Source: Erysipelotrichaceae bacterium
GTDB taxonomy: Bacteria > Bacillota_I > Bacilli_A > Erysipelotrichales > Erysipelotrichaceae
Reading direction: 5' to 3'
Length of the DNA stretch: 52,688 nucleotides
Assembly (NCBI GenBank): GCA_017539025.1
Contig: JAFYHT010000031.1
Location: forward strand, 1 to 52,688
This document shows, in pieces, positions 44,672 through 52,034 of the stretch (its first letter is position 1; each line of letters starts with the position of its first letter). The translations under genes were made by a program, and so were the position numbers. Under the pieces are notes generated by a model. That model made no database searches, was not told the DNA's origin, and was given only the letters and a program-made list of their open reading frames with translations.

Positions 44672-45217
44672 ATGAAAAATGATTCTGTAAGAAAAGTCGT
44701 TGCGACCGGTATCGGTGCTGCATTGTTCTTCGTTCTGGCTCGTTTCGTTTCGATTCCTTCCGGAATTCCTAACACGAACATCACGTTCCAGTATGCGATC
44801 CAGGCAGTATTCGCTGTCCTTTACGGTCCGGTCGTCGGTTGTCTGTCCGGCTTCATCGGCCACGTTCTCTGTGATATGTCATGGGGCGGTGTCTGGTGGT
44901 CATGGGCTTTCGCTACTGCAGTCTACGGTCTGATCGTTGGTCTGTTCGCAAACAAGATCAATGTCAAGGATGGCTACTTCGCTAAGAAAGAGATCATCAC
45001 TTTCATCCTTGCGAACCTGATCGCTAATGCAGTCGCATGGATCCTGGTTGCTCCGGTTGGTGATATTCTCATCTATAAGGAAGATCCGGGTCTCGTATTC
45101 ACTCAGGGTATCGTTGCCGGTGTCGGTGACTTCCTGTTTGCGTGTGTCCTTGGCGGCATCCTGCTGTTTGGTTATTCCAAGACGATCGCAAAGTCCGGTT
45201 CTCTGGACAGAGAGTAA
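44672..45217 (+). CDS. UPF0397-family ECF transporter substrate-binding (S) component
   Basis: A 181-residue membrane protein with about five or six helices. The sequence VVATGIGAALFFVLARFVSI, then PSGIPNTNITFQYAIQAVFA and the C-terminal FTQGIVAGVGDFLFACVLGG match the UPF0397 (DUF3816) S components, often labelled riboflavin-type. The true ligand is unproven. Here an S-box riboswitch precedes it, and SAM hydrolases follow the ATPase/EcfT genes. I infer a methionine- or SAM-related substrate. AGGGGG lies 8 nt before the ATG. A terminator separates it from the ATPase gene. Confidence 0.85.
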   Translation: MKNDSVRKVVATGIGAALFFVLARFVSIPSGIPNTNITFQYAIQAVFAVLYGPVVGCLSGFIGHVLCDMSWGGVWWSWAFATAVYGLIVGLFANKINVKDGYFAKKEIITFILANLIANAVAWILVAPVGDILIYKEDPGLVFTQGIVAGVGDFLFACVLGGILLFGYSKTIAKSGSLDRE

Positions 45218-45229
45218 TCTTACTTAACT

Positions 45230-45254
45230 GAGTCTCATATGAGACTCTTTTTTA
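45230..45254 (+). terminator. Terminator after the S-component gene
   Basis: A perfect 18-bp palindrome GAGTCTCATATGAGACTC (45230-45247) followed by six T. A second 9-bp hairpin, AGCGGTATC/GATACCGCT (45265-45286) with a GTTTTC tail, follows. Confidence 0.8.
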
Positions 45255-45432
45255 TGCAAGAAAAAGCGGTATCATCTGATACCGCTGTTTTCTGAATCAA
45301 GGTATTGGACTGTGTCCTTTTTGGAGAATTAAATGAAAAAATTATTTACAATCATATGTTAACAGGTGATTGTGAAGTAATCGTGAAATGAAATGAACTT
45401 TTTCTGAAATCGTTTTTATTTCTGTCCTATTG

Positions 45433-45438
45433 TATAAT
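45433..45438 (+). promoter_or_regulatory. -10 box 7 nt before the start of the ECF ATPase gene
   Basis: TATAAT (45433-45438) is followed after 7 nt by the ATG at 45446. There is no Shine-Dalgarno, which suggests a leaderless message. It shows that the ATPase gene has its own promoter separate from the riboswitch. Confidence 0.55.
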
Positions 45439-45445
45439 CTTAAGT

Positions 45446-47158
45446 ATGGAACCAATCATTTCGTTTAAAAATTTTTCGTTTCAATATAATGCGCAGAAAA
45501 ATCCGACATTGAAGGATATCAACCTGGATATCTATCCGGGAGAGAAGATCCTGATCTGCGGTGCCAGTGGCTCCGGCAAGAGCACTCTGGGCAACTGCAT
45601 CAATGGTCTGATCCCTTTTTCGTTGAATGGAAAGATGGAAGGACAGCTGATTGTCGACGGGATACAGACGAAGGATTCTTCGATCTTTGAGCTTTCTACC
45701 AGAGTCGGAACAGTGCTGCAGGATCCCGATGGTCAGTTTGTCGGACTGACAGTTGCGGAAGATATCGCGTTTGCCTTGGAGAATGATTGTGTGGAGCAGG
45801 GCGAGATGAACCGTCAGATCCTGGAGGCCGCAAAGAAGGTCAGTATCGAAAACAGGATGCACAATGCGCCATACGATCTTTCAGGTGGTCAGAAGCAGAG
45901 AGTTTCCATGGCCGGTGTCATCGTTGATGATGTCAAGATCTTATTATTCGATGAGCCATTGGCAAATCTCGATCCATATACGGGCAAGACGGCGATCGAA
46001 CTGATCGATCTGATCAAGAAACAGACGGATACCACAGTGATCATCATCGAACATCGTATCGAGGACGTCTTGTGGGAAAAGGTCGATCGGATCATCCTGA
46101 TGGATGACGGAAAGATCGTTTCCGATACGAGACCTGAGGAGCTTTTAAGATCCGATCTTTTAAAGAAATACGGCATCAGAGAACCATTGTATCTGACACA
46201 GTTAAAGTATTCCGGTGTCGATGTGAATGAAGTCGAAGGTGTCGACAACATCAAGGAACTCAAGCTCACAGATGACGATAAGAAAAAGATCCGCAACTGG
46301 TATGAGGCACAGTTCACACCGGAGAAGATCAATGACAACGACTATATCCTGGAAGTTGAAAATGTTGACTTCAGTTATGAAGACAGTGAACAGATCCTTT
46401 TTGATATCTCGTTCAAGATCAGAAAAGGAGAGATGCTGGCGATCGTAGGAAAAAACGGTGCCGGCAAATCGACATTGTGTAAAGTCGTCTGCGGTTTTGA
46501 GAAAAATAATAAAGGAAAGATCATATTCAATGGGGAAGATATCTCTGATCGCAGTATCAGGGCAAGAGCTTCCCATATCGGATATGTCATGCAGAACCCG
46601 AATCAGATGATCTCTCAGCCGATGATCTTTGATGAGGTCGCCATGGGTATCCGCAATACGGGATTGAGTGAGGAACAGATCAAGGAGAAGGTTTATGATA
46701 CCTTGAAGATCTGCGGTCTTTATGAATTCAGAAACTGGCCGATCTCTGCTTTGAGTTTTGGTCAGAAGAAGAGAGTGACGATCGCTTCGATCCTGGTCAT
46801 GGGTCCTGAGGTCGTCATCCTGGATGAGCCGACTGCCGGCCAGGATTTCAGACATTATACGGACATCATGGAATTTCTGAAGGAATTGAATAAGAAAGGT
46901 ATCACGATCATTCTGGTTACACATGATATGCATCTGATGCTGGAATATACCGATCGTTCGATCGTTTTTGCGGATGGCAGAGTCGTTGCGGATGATTCCG
47001 GTTCCGCTGTCTTATGTGATCCTGAGCTTGTTGAAAAGGCTGCATTGAAAGAAACTTCTTTATTCAGGATCGCAAACGAAGTCGGTATTGATGATCCGGT
47101 AGATTTTGTAGACTGCTTCATCAATTATGACAGGAAGGAGAGGGAAAGTGGCAACTAA
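45446..47158 (+). CDS. ECF transporter fused double ATPase (EcfA-EcfA')
   Basis: A 570-residue fusion of two ECF-type ATPases. Domain 1 has Walker A CGASGSGKSTLGNCINGL, signature DLSGGQKQRVSMAGV and Walker B KILLFDEPLANLDPYTG. Domain 2, from about residue 300, has Walker A IVGKNGAGKSTLCKVVCG, signature ALSFGQKKRVTIASI and Walker B EVVILDEPTAGQDF. The fused form (YkoD-like) is usual for UPF0397-linked ECF systems. It powers the S component at 44672 through EcfT. The 3' end overlaps ecfT by 11 bp. Confidence 0.9.
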   Translation: MEPIISFKNFSFQYNAQKNPTLKDINLDIYPGEKILICGASGSGKSTLGNCINGLIPFSLNGKMEGQLIVDGIQTKDSSIFELSTRVGTVLQDPDGQFVGLTVAEDIAFALENDCVEQGEMNRQILEAAKKVSIENRMHNAPYDLSGGQKQRVSMAGVIVDDVKILLFDEPLANLDPYTGKTAIELIDLIKKQTDTTVIIIEHRIEDVLWEKVDRIILMDDGKIVSDTRPEELLRSDLLKKYGIREPLYLTQLKYSGVDVNEVEGVDNIKELKLTDDDKKKIRNWYEAQFTPEKINDNDYILEVENVDFSYEDSEQILFDISFKIRKGEMLAIVGKNGAGKSTLCKVVCGFEKNNKGKIIFNGEDISDRSIRARASHIGYVMQNPNQMISQPMIFDEVAMGIRNTGLSEEQIKEKVYDTLKICGLYEFRNWPISALSFGQKKRVTIASILVMGPEVVILDEPTAGQDFRHYTDIMEFLKELNKKGITIILVTHDMHLMLEYTDRSIVFADGRVVADDSGSAVLCDPELVEKAALKETSLFRIANEVGIDDPVDFVDCFINYDRKERESGN

Positions 47159-47978
47159 GGTATTGAATTATATCCCGAAGAAGAGCTTCATCCATGACCT
47201 TTCCGGTACGACCAAGCTGATCATCTTCTTGAGCTTCTCTTTCCTTTGCGGATTGAGTTTTGACACAAGAGTCTTACTGTTTTTATTACTGTTGTCTTTT
47301 GTCGGTTTCTCTTTGTCCAAGATCAAATTGTCCGAGATCAGACTGATGAGCACATTCCTGGTGATCTTCATCGTCATGAACGCAATCTTACTGTTCCTGT
47401 TCAATCCGGAATATGGCCCTGAACTCTATGGATCGAGAACTGTGCTTTTCCATATCGCCGGAAAGTATGATCTGACTCTGGAACAGATGTTCTATCAGTT
47501 CAATGTTTCATTGAAGTATGTCATCGGTTTCCCGATCGCAATATTATTTATTTCTACGACCAATCCGAGTGAGTTTGCCTCATCCCTGTCGCAGATCGGT
47601 GTTCCTTACAGGATCTCCTATTCCGTCTCACTGGCTTTGAGATATATTCCTGATATCCAGCAGGATTATCACGAGATCGCACAATCCCAGGAAGCCAGAG
47701 GCATTGCCCTAGGCAAGGATGTCAAATTCTTTGACCGATTGAAGAACTCCGCAAAGATCCTCTTACCGTTAGTGCTGACTTCGTTGAACCGCATCGATGA
47801 TATTTCCAATTCGATGCAGCTTAGAAGTTTCGGCAAGCACAAGAAGAGGACCTGGTTCATGAAGAAGAAGATGACGATCGCGGATTATTGTGTGATCACT
47901 TTCTGCATCTTACTATTCGTTGTAGGTCTTTATATTACAAACCAGGGTGGAAACAATCTCTATAACCCGTTTATCTAA
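47148..47978 (+). CDS. ECF transporter transmembrane component EcfT
   Basis: A 276-residue membrane protein of the CbiQ/EcfT family. It has N-terminal transmembrane helices and the cytoplasmic coupling motifs SQEARGIALGKDVKFFDRLK and SLNRIDDISNSMQLRSFG (the A-R-G type motifs that contact the ATPases). I use GTG at 47148, preceded by GGAGAGGG; ATG 47127 would lie farther inside the ATPase gene without a ribosome-binding site. It connects the S component with the fused ATPase. Confidence 0.88.
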   Translation: MATKVLNYIPKKSFIHDLSGTTKLIIFLSFSFLCGLSFDTRVLLFLLLLSFVGFSLSKIKLSEIRLMSTFLVIFIVMNAILLFLFNPEYGPELYGSRTVLFHIAGKYDLTLEQMFYQFNVSLKYVIGFPIAILFISTTNPSEFASSLSQIGVPYRISYSVSLALRYIPDIQQDYHEIAQSQEARGIALGKDVKFFDRLKNSAKILLPLVLTSLNRIDDISNSMQLRSFGKHKKRTWFMKKKMTIADYCVITFCILLFVVGLYITNQGGNNLYNPFI

Positions 47979-47988
47979 AGGTGTGTAT

Positions 47989-48834
47989 ATGAAAAAGATG
48001 TTGGTATTTCAGACAGATTTTACTTATAAGGAAGGCGCAGTTGCGGCAATGTATGGCGTTGTCAAAAGCGTCGATATAGATATCGAGATCATCACGGCAA
48101 CACATGAGATCCCGCAATATGATACCTGGTCAGCTTCCTATCGCTTATATCAGTACATTGATTTCTGGCCAAAGGGTACGATCTTTGTATCGGTCGTAGA
48201 TCCGGGTGTCGGTACTTCCAGAAGAGCCTGCGTCGCCAAAACGAAGAACGGTTACTATATCGTGACTCCGGACAACGGTTCCCTGACTCATGTCGATCGT
48301 TACTTCGGTATCAAAGAAGTCAGACAGATCGATGAATCCATCAACAGATTGCACAGGGAAGACAACGGCGCTGTTTCCATTTTCCATGGCAGAGATCTCT
48401 TCGGCTATTGTGCTGCCAGACTTGCTTCAGGGATCATCTCCTATGAGGAAGTCGGTCCTTTATACGATGTAAATGAGATCGTCAGACACGAGATCGTTGA
48501 GCCAAAGAAATATGATGATCGCATCGAAGGCATGTTTGAGATCAATGATCCGAATTTCGGAAACTTATGGACGAATATCCTATTGAAAGATTTCCTGGAT
48601 GCCGGATTCAAAATGGGTGATCAGATCCGTACAGTGATCTGTTACAAGGACGAAATCGTATTTGATGAAAAGATCCCTTACTATGATTCTTTCGGTAAGG
48701 CTGAAGCGGGAAGTGTCATGATCTACAACAACGAGATCAACAAGATGGGTCTGGCCAAAGTGACGGGAAATCTCTGTGAGGATCATCACTTGGGCTATGG
48801 TCAGGAATATAAGGTGGTGTTCTATCATGAATAA
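47989..48834 (+). CDS. SAM hydrolase/SAM-dependent halogenase family protein (DUF62), copy 1
   Basis: A 281-residue member of the SAM hydroxide adenosyltransferase family. It splits SAM with water to adenosine and methionine, or in halogenases uses a halide. Family motifs are LVFQTDFTYKEGAVAAMYGV (Asp10 region), VSVVDPGVGTSRRACVAKT (Asp71), VTPDNGSLTHV and FHGRDLFGYCAARLASG. No extra halogenase loop is obvious. In the first motif the usual Asp of the D-F-G-x-x-D pattern is Glu, and Gly is Thr, unlike copy 2. AAAGGTG precedes the ATG. It overlaps copy 2 by 8 bp. Confidence 0.88.
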   Translation: MKKMLVFQTDFTYKEGAVAAMYGVVKSVDIDIEIITATHEIPQYDTWSASYRLYQYIDFWPKGTIFVSVVDPGVGTSRRACVAKTKNGYYIVTPDNGSLTHVDRYFGIKEVRQIDESINRLHREDNGAVSIFHGRDLFGYCAARLASGIISYEEVGPLYDVNEIVRHEIVEPKKYDDRIEGMFEINDPNFGNLWTNILLKDFLDAGFKMGDQIRTVICYKDEIVFDEKIPYYDSFGKAEAGSVMIYNNEINKMGLAKVTGNLCEDHHLGYGQEYKVVFYHE

Positions 48835-49663
48835 GTTATTGGTTTTTCAGACGGATTTCGGTCTGGATGACGGTGCGATCGCCGCAATGGAAGGGGTAGC
48901 CTTTTCTGTCAGCAGAGAACTCAATATCCGTCACCTGACACACAATATCCCGCAATACAATATCTTTGATGCTTCCTATCGTTTATATCAGGCGATCAAT
49001 TACTGGCCGCAGGGCACGGTTTTTGTATCGGTGGTAGACCCGGGTGTCGGTTCTGCCAGAAAGTCTGTTGTAGTGAAGACGAAGAGCGATCAGTACATCG
49101 TAACACCGGATAATGGCACTCTGACGCATATCGATCGCTTTATAGGTATCGAAGAGGTCAGAGAGATCGATGAGGTCAAAAACAGACTGAAGAATTCCGA
49201 ATTGTCTTATACCTTCCATGGCAGAGACATCTTTGCCTATACCGGTGCCAGACTGGCTTCGGAGGCAATTTCTTTTGAAGAGATCGGTCCTGCTTTCTCT
49301 AAGGACGAGATCGTAAGACTGGAACTCTATGGCTGCCACAGGATCGAAAACGGTGTCATGGGCCAGGTCGATATCCTGGATGTCAGATTCGGTTCCTTAT
49401 GGACTTCCATCCCTTATGAGGATTTCAAGGCCTGCGGTTTCAATATCGGTGATGATGTCCTGGTGGAGATCTTCCATAAGGATCTGAAAGTTTATTCAAA
49501 CCGTATCAATTACGGCAAGTCTTTTGCGGATGTGGCGATCAATGAGCCACTCATCTATATGAATTCCGCCTATGATATGGCGGTTGCGATCAATCAGGGA
49601 TCTTTCTCAAAAGCCTATGGGATCGGCGTAGGCAGTGAGTGGAAGATCACGATGACAAAATGA
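48827..49663 (+). CDS. SAM hydrolase family protein (DUF62), copy 2
   Basis: A 278-residue paralog of the preceding gene with more canonical motifs: LVFQTDFGLDDGAIAAMEGV, VSVVDPGVGSARKSVVVKT, VTPDNGTLTHI and FHGRDIFAYTGARLASE. The DFG-x-x-D pattern is complete here. I use Met 48827, which overlaps the end of copy 1 by 8 bp; upstream codons lie within copy 1. Active members form trimers with the active site between subunits. A heteromer of the two copies is possible, as both are made from one message. Confidence 0.88.
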   Translation: MNKLLVFQTDFGLDDGAIAAMEGVAFSVSRELNIRHLTHNIPQYNIFDASYRLYQAINYWPQGTVFVSVVDPGVGSARKSVVVKTKSDQYIVTPDNGTLTHIDRFIGIEEVREIDEVKNRLKNSELSYTFHGRDIFAYTGARLASEAISFEEIGPAFSKDEIVRLELYGCHRIENGVMGQVDILDVRFGSLWTSIPYEDFKACGFNIGDDVLVEIFHKDLKVYSNRINYGKSFADVAINEPLIYMNSAYDMAVAINQGSFSKAYGIGVGSEWKITMTK

Positions 49664-50688
49664 AAACACAGAAGAAAAGGTATGCGATCACTCTGATCGG
49701 CGTATTGTCACTGGCACATGCGTGTATCGATTTTCTCTGTGCTTTTTCTTTGTATCGCAGTTTTATTTCGCACAGCAATGCATTCCTGATCTATAACTTC
49801 TGTGCTTTTGCCTTACAGATGCCGATCGGTATCCTGATAGACATGTATAACAGTAAAAGGAAGGAATCGTATTTCATTTCCGCATTCACAACTGTACTTG
49901 GTATTGTTTTAACGGTCACGGGATGTTTTATCTCTGAGATCATCACCGGCTTAGGAAATGCGTTTTTTCATGCGGGTGGTGGTGTACTGACGATCTATGA
50001 AGACAGAAACAATCAGCTGAAGGGGAAAGGACTGGGTGTCTTTGTGGCTCCCGGTGCCATCGGACTGATCTTAGGGATCCTGTATCATGACACTTCTTTT
50101 TATTACCCGATCATCGCCGTCATCAGTATCATCCTCTTATTTGTGATCGTAAGTCTTTATCGGATGAGAAAAGAAGAAAGGCTTGATATCGAGATCTCTC
50201 TTCCTGATCAGGCATTTATCAAGATCATGATCTGTTTTGTGGTCGTGGTATTAAGATCTCTGGCAGGCATGGCCATCGTTTTCCCTTGGAAGAATGATCA
50301 TCTTTCTATCCTGATCTCCGTATTTGCCTTGGCTTTGGGAAAGAGTGCAGGAGGTTTCCTGTTTTCTCAATATGATATGAAGAAGATAATCGTTGCCACT
50401 TTAGGGATCTCCGCTTTGGCATATCTGATCGGGCATGAGATGGGTGCAGGCTTGTTGGCGCTGTTCTTCTTCAATATGACGATGCCTCTGACACTTTATC
50501 TGTTATCGGAAGAATTAAAAGGGACACCCGGATTTGCGTTTGGGATCCTGACGTTCGGATTGTTTCTCGGATATCTGCCTGTTCTGTATGGAGCCTTTGT
50601 TCAGGCATCACCAATATTCGGAACATTTGCGAGTATCGTTTCCATGATCTTTTTATTATATTTTGTGAAGATCGGCAATTATGGATGA
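49660..50688 (+). CDS. Major Facilitator-like membrane transporter
   Basis: A 342-residue protein with about ten to eleven transmembrane helices. The segment GLGNAFFHAGGGVLTIYEDR resembles the fosmidomycin-resistance (Fsr) branch of the MFS, which has G-x-G-x-A-x-F-H-x-x-G. It starts at ATG 49660, overlapping the SAM hydrolase stop by 4 bp (ATGA). It might export adenosine or another by-product, or a drug; the sequence does not say. It is shorter than most MFS proteins (about 400). Confidence 0.75.
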   Translation: MKTQKKRYAITLIGVLSLAHACIDFLCAFSLYRSFISHSNAFLIYNFCAFALQMPIGILIDMYNSKRKESYFISAFTTVLGIVLTVTGCFISEIITGLGNAFFHAGGGVLTIYEDRNNQLKGKGLGVFVAPGAIGLILGILYHDTSFYYPIIAVISIILLFVIVSLYRMRKEERLDIEISLPDQAFIKIMICFVVVVLRSLAGMAIVFPWKNDHLSILISVFALALGKSAGGFLFSQYDMKKIIVATLGISALAYLIGHEMGAGLLALFFFNMTMPLTLYLLSEELKGTPGFAFGILTFGLFLGYLPVLYGAFVQASPIFGTFASIVSMIFLLYFVKIGNYG

Positions 50689-51025
50689 GTTGAGATTGTT
50701 CATCAAGCCTTTATTTCTGACGCTGCTGTTTGAATGTACTGCAGCATTTCTTCTTGGCATCAGAAACAGAAAAGACCAATTGCTTATCATATTGGTCAAC
50801 ATCATCACAAATCCTGTTCTGGTACTGTTTTCTTTATTACTGATGTATCATTTAGGTATAGGGAAGGCTTATCTGATCACCTATCTCATAATGGAACCGA
50901 TCGTCGTTTATGTAGAATATCGCTTCTATCGTGAGTATCTTCAGACAAAGAAAGACCCGCTTCTCTTATCTGTTTTATTGAATGTCATTTCTATCATAGG
51001 AGGTATCATATGTCACTTGTTTTAA
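50681..51025 (+). CDS. Small membrane protein of unknown function (114 aa)
   Basis: A 114-residue protein with four predicted transmembrane segments, for example LFLTLLFECTAAFLLGI and VLLNVISIIGGIICHLF. It is dominated by hydrophobic residues, with RNRKDQ and YREYLQTKKD in the loops. I do not recognise a family. It overlaps the MFS gene by 8 bp and the next tiny gene by 16 bp, so it is the product of a coupled operon rather than a spurious frame. Confidence 0.7.
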   Translation: MDELRLFIKPLFLTLLFECTAAFLLGIRNRKDQLLIILVNIITNPVLVLFSLLLMYHLGIGKAYLITYLIMEPIVVYVEYRFYREYLQTKKDPLLLSVLLNVISIIGGIICHLF

Positions 51026-51144
51026 AGTTTATGGATATCGCACCGGATCCGATCACAAGGTCTCTGTCTATCCTGCCGTTTATCCTGATCGCAGCTGTTG
51101 TCGTAATTGCGTTATTACTGATCAAGAAGCTGTTCAAGAAGTAG
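51010..51144 (+). CDS. Tiny membrane protein (44 aa)
   Basis: A 44-residue protein with one transmembrane helix (about residues 21-38, ILPFILIAAVVVIALLLI) and a basic C-terminus KKLFKK. An AGGAGG lies 6 nt before the ATG, the strongest ribosome-binding site in this operon. It overlaps the previous gene by 16 bp. It is the last gene before the tmRNA promoter. No family is recognised; it may be a small subunit or regulator of the adjacent membrane protein. Confidence 0.65.
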   Translation: MSLVLKFMDIAPDPITRSLSILPFILIAAVVVIALLLIKKLFKK

Positions 51145-51145
51145 C

Positions 51146-51174
51146 TTGACTTAATCATAAGAATGTCTTATGAT
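51146..51174 (+). promoter_or_regulatory. Promoter of ssrA
   Basis: -35 TTGACT (51146-51151), an exact 17-bp spacer, and -10 TATGAT (51169-51174). The mature tmRNA would begin 11 bp after the -10 box. Confidence 0.75.
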
Positions 51175-51184
51175 TTAGTTCCAC

Positions 51185-51535
51185 GGGGTTGAATATGGTT
51201 TCGACTGGTCTGGTTTGATTCACATTGCAGTGGAGTGATGACCTAATCATCAAAACAAATTAAACGCTAACACTGAATTAGCATTTGCCTAACTAACATA
51301 GTCGACGCAGACTTTAGGCGCTTCTGATTGTAAAGCTCGTAGCAGTCAGTCGTATACACAAGCTAGGTGAAGCAAGTTTGTTTCTTTCTCTTGCCATCCG
51401 AAAACCGAAAAGAGCAATTCAGTACCTGGTAGTTTAAGCCATGGGTGCTGTCTTATTTCAAAGTTAAACTAAACTGTAGACATGTGAATGTGGGGCCTTT
51501 CCAGGACGAGGGTTCGAGTCCCTCCAGCTCCACCA
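51185..51535 (+). ncRNA. ssrA: Transfer-messenger RNA (tmRNA)
   Basis: A 351-nt one-piece tmRNA. The 5' end GGGGTTGAATATGGTTTCGA and the 3' end GGTTCGAGTCCCTCCAGCTC plus CACCA form the tRNA-like domain; the acceptor GGGGTTG pairs with CAGCTCC, using G-U pairs. The tag frame at 51266-51292 reads ANTELAFA then TAA. It acts with SmpB (19789) to release stalled ribosomes. The tag is short and ends in LAFA rather than the common ALAA. The promoter and terminator are both clear. Confidence 0.93.
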
Positions 51536-51545
51536 AGGAAATGCT

Positions 51546-51582
51546 AAAAGCCTGTTTTATACGATAAAAACAGGCTTTTTTC
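51546..51582 (+). terminator. Terminator of ssrA
   Basis: A stem AAGCCTGTTTT / AAAACAGGCTT with six T, 10 bp after the tmRNA CCA end. Confidence 0.85.
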
Positions 51583-52034
51583 ATGTTTCTACAAAATAGG
51601 TTTGAGCTGATTTATAGTAGGGTGGACTCGAACCACTGTCCAGGAAATGAAGAAATTTTGAAGAAAGAAGAATTTGCTTAATTGTTCTTTGAGAAACAAC
51701 CAAGCAGATTCTTTTTGGTTCATAAACATGGTTTAACTTAATCAGTTACAAGTCTTTATCATCGAGCGGTTGCGTGCGCATGCGATCAACACAAAAGTGC
51801 TGCGATGACATGATGAAGATACTGTTTCTGTGACAATGATACTTGCGAGGGAATGCGTACAGCCAGATTGTACCGGTGAGACTCCGATGAATGTGATTCC
51901 GATTCACATAAGATCATGTATAAAAACAATTCATTCAGATATCCACTATTGGATATTGATTATCCAGTAGTGGATTTCATTAACAAGATTTTGAAGATGG
52001 AGATGTAGTTTTATTAATGAAAGGTGTTTTAATC
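51583..52034. other. Structured non-coding region between ssrA and parA
   Basis: About 450 bp with no plausible gene. It contains a T-arm-like sequence in minus orientation at about 51618-51642, sharing GGTTCGAGTCC with the tmRNA T-arm. A long imperfect hairpin lies at 51668-51713 (arms AAGAATTTGCTT and AAGCAGATTCTT, 11 of 12 matching). A GC-rich self-complementary tract lies around 51765-51790, and a TCACAT/ATGTGA repeat near 51890-51908. A large palindrome lies at 51941-51975. The left end of a second element probably lies here. Confidence 0.5.
51941..51975. promoter_or_regulatory. Large palindrome upstream of the second parA
   Basis: Arms ATCCACTATTGGATA (51941-51955) and TATCCAGTAGTGGAT (51961-51975) pair at 14 of 15 positions around TTGAT. 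It lies 60 bp before the parA start, as the inverted repeat at 9267-9323 lies before the first parA. It is a candidate operator or centromere-like site. Confidence 0.55.

Noticed and set aside
44672..45217. Riboflavin importer
   Set aside because: The family is often labelled riboflavin-type, but the leader shows S-box features rather than an FMN riboswitch, and the neighbouring genes concern methionine and SAM.
51620..51645. Simple att direct repeat of the ssrA 3' end
   Set aside because: The shared GGTTCGAGTCC is in inverted, not direct, orientation relative to ssrA, so it is not a normal attL/attR pair.
51750..51850. Hammerhead ribozyme
   Set aside because: The tract has GATGA-like words, but the full CTGATGA plus GAAA core with three stems is not present.
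51615..51970. A complete second tmRNA on the minus strand
   Set aside because: The T-arm-like 3' part and length are suggestive, but no GGTTTCGAC-type 5' domain, no tag frame and no encoded CCA end were found.
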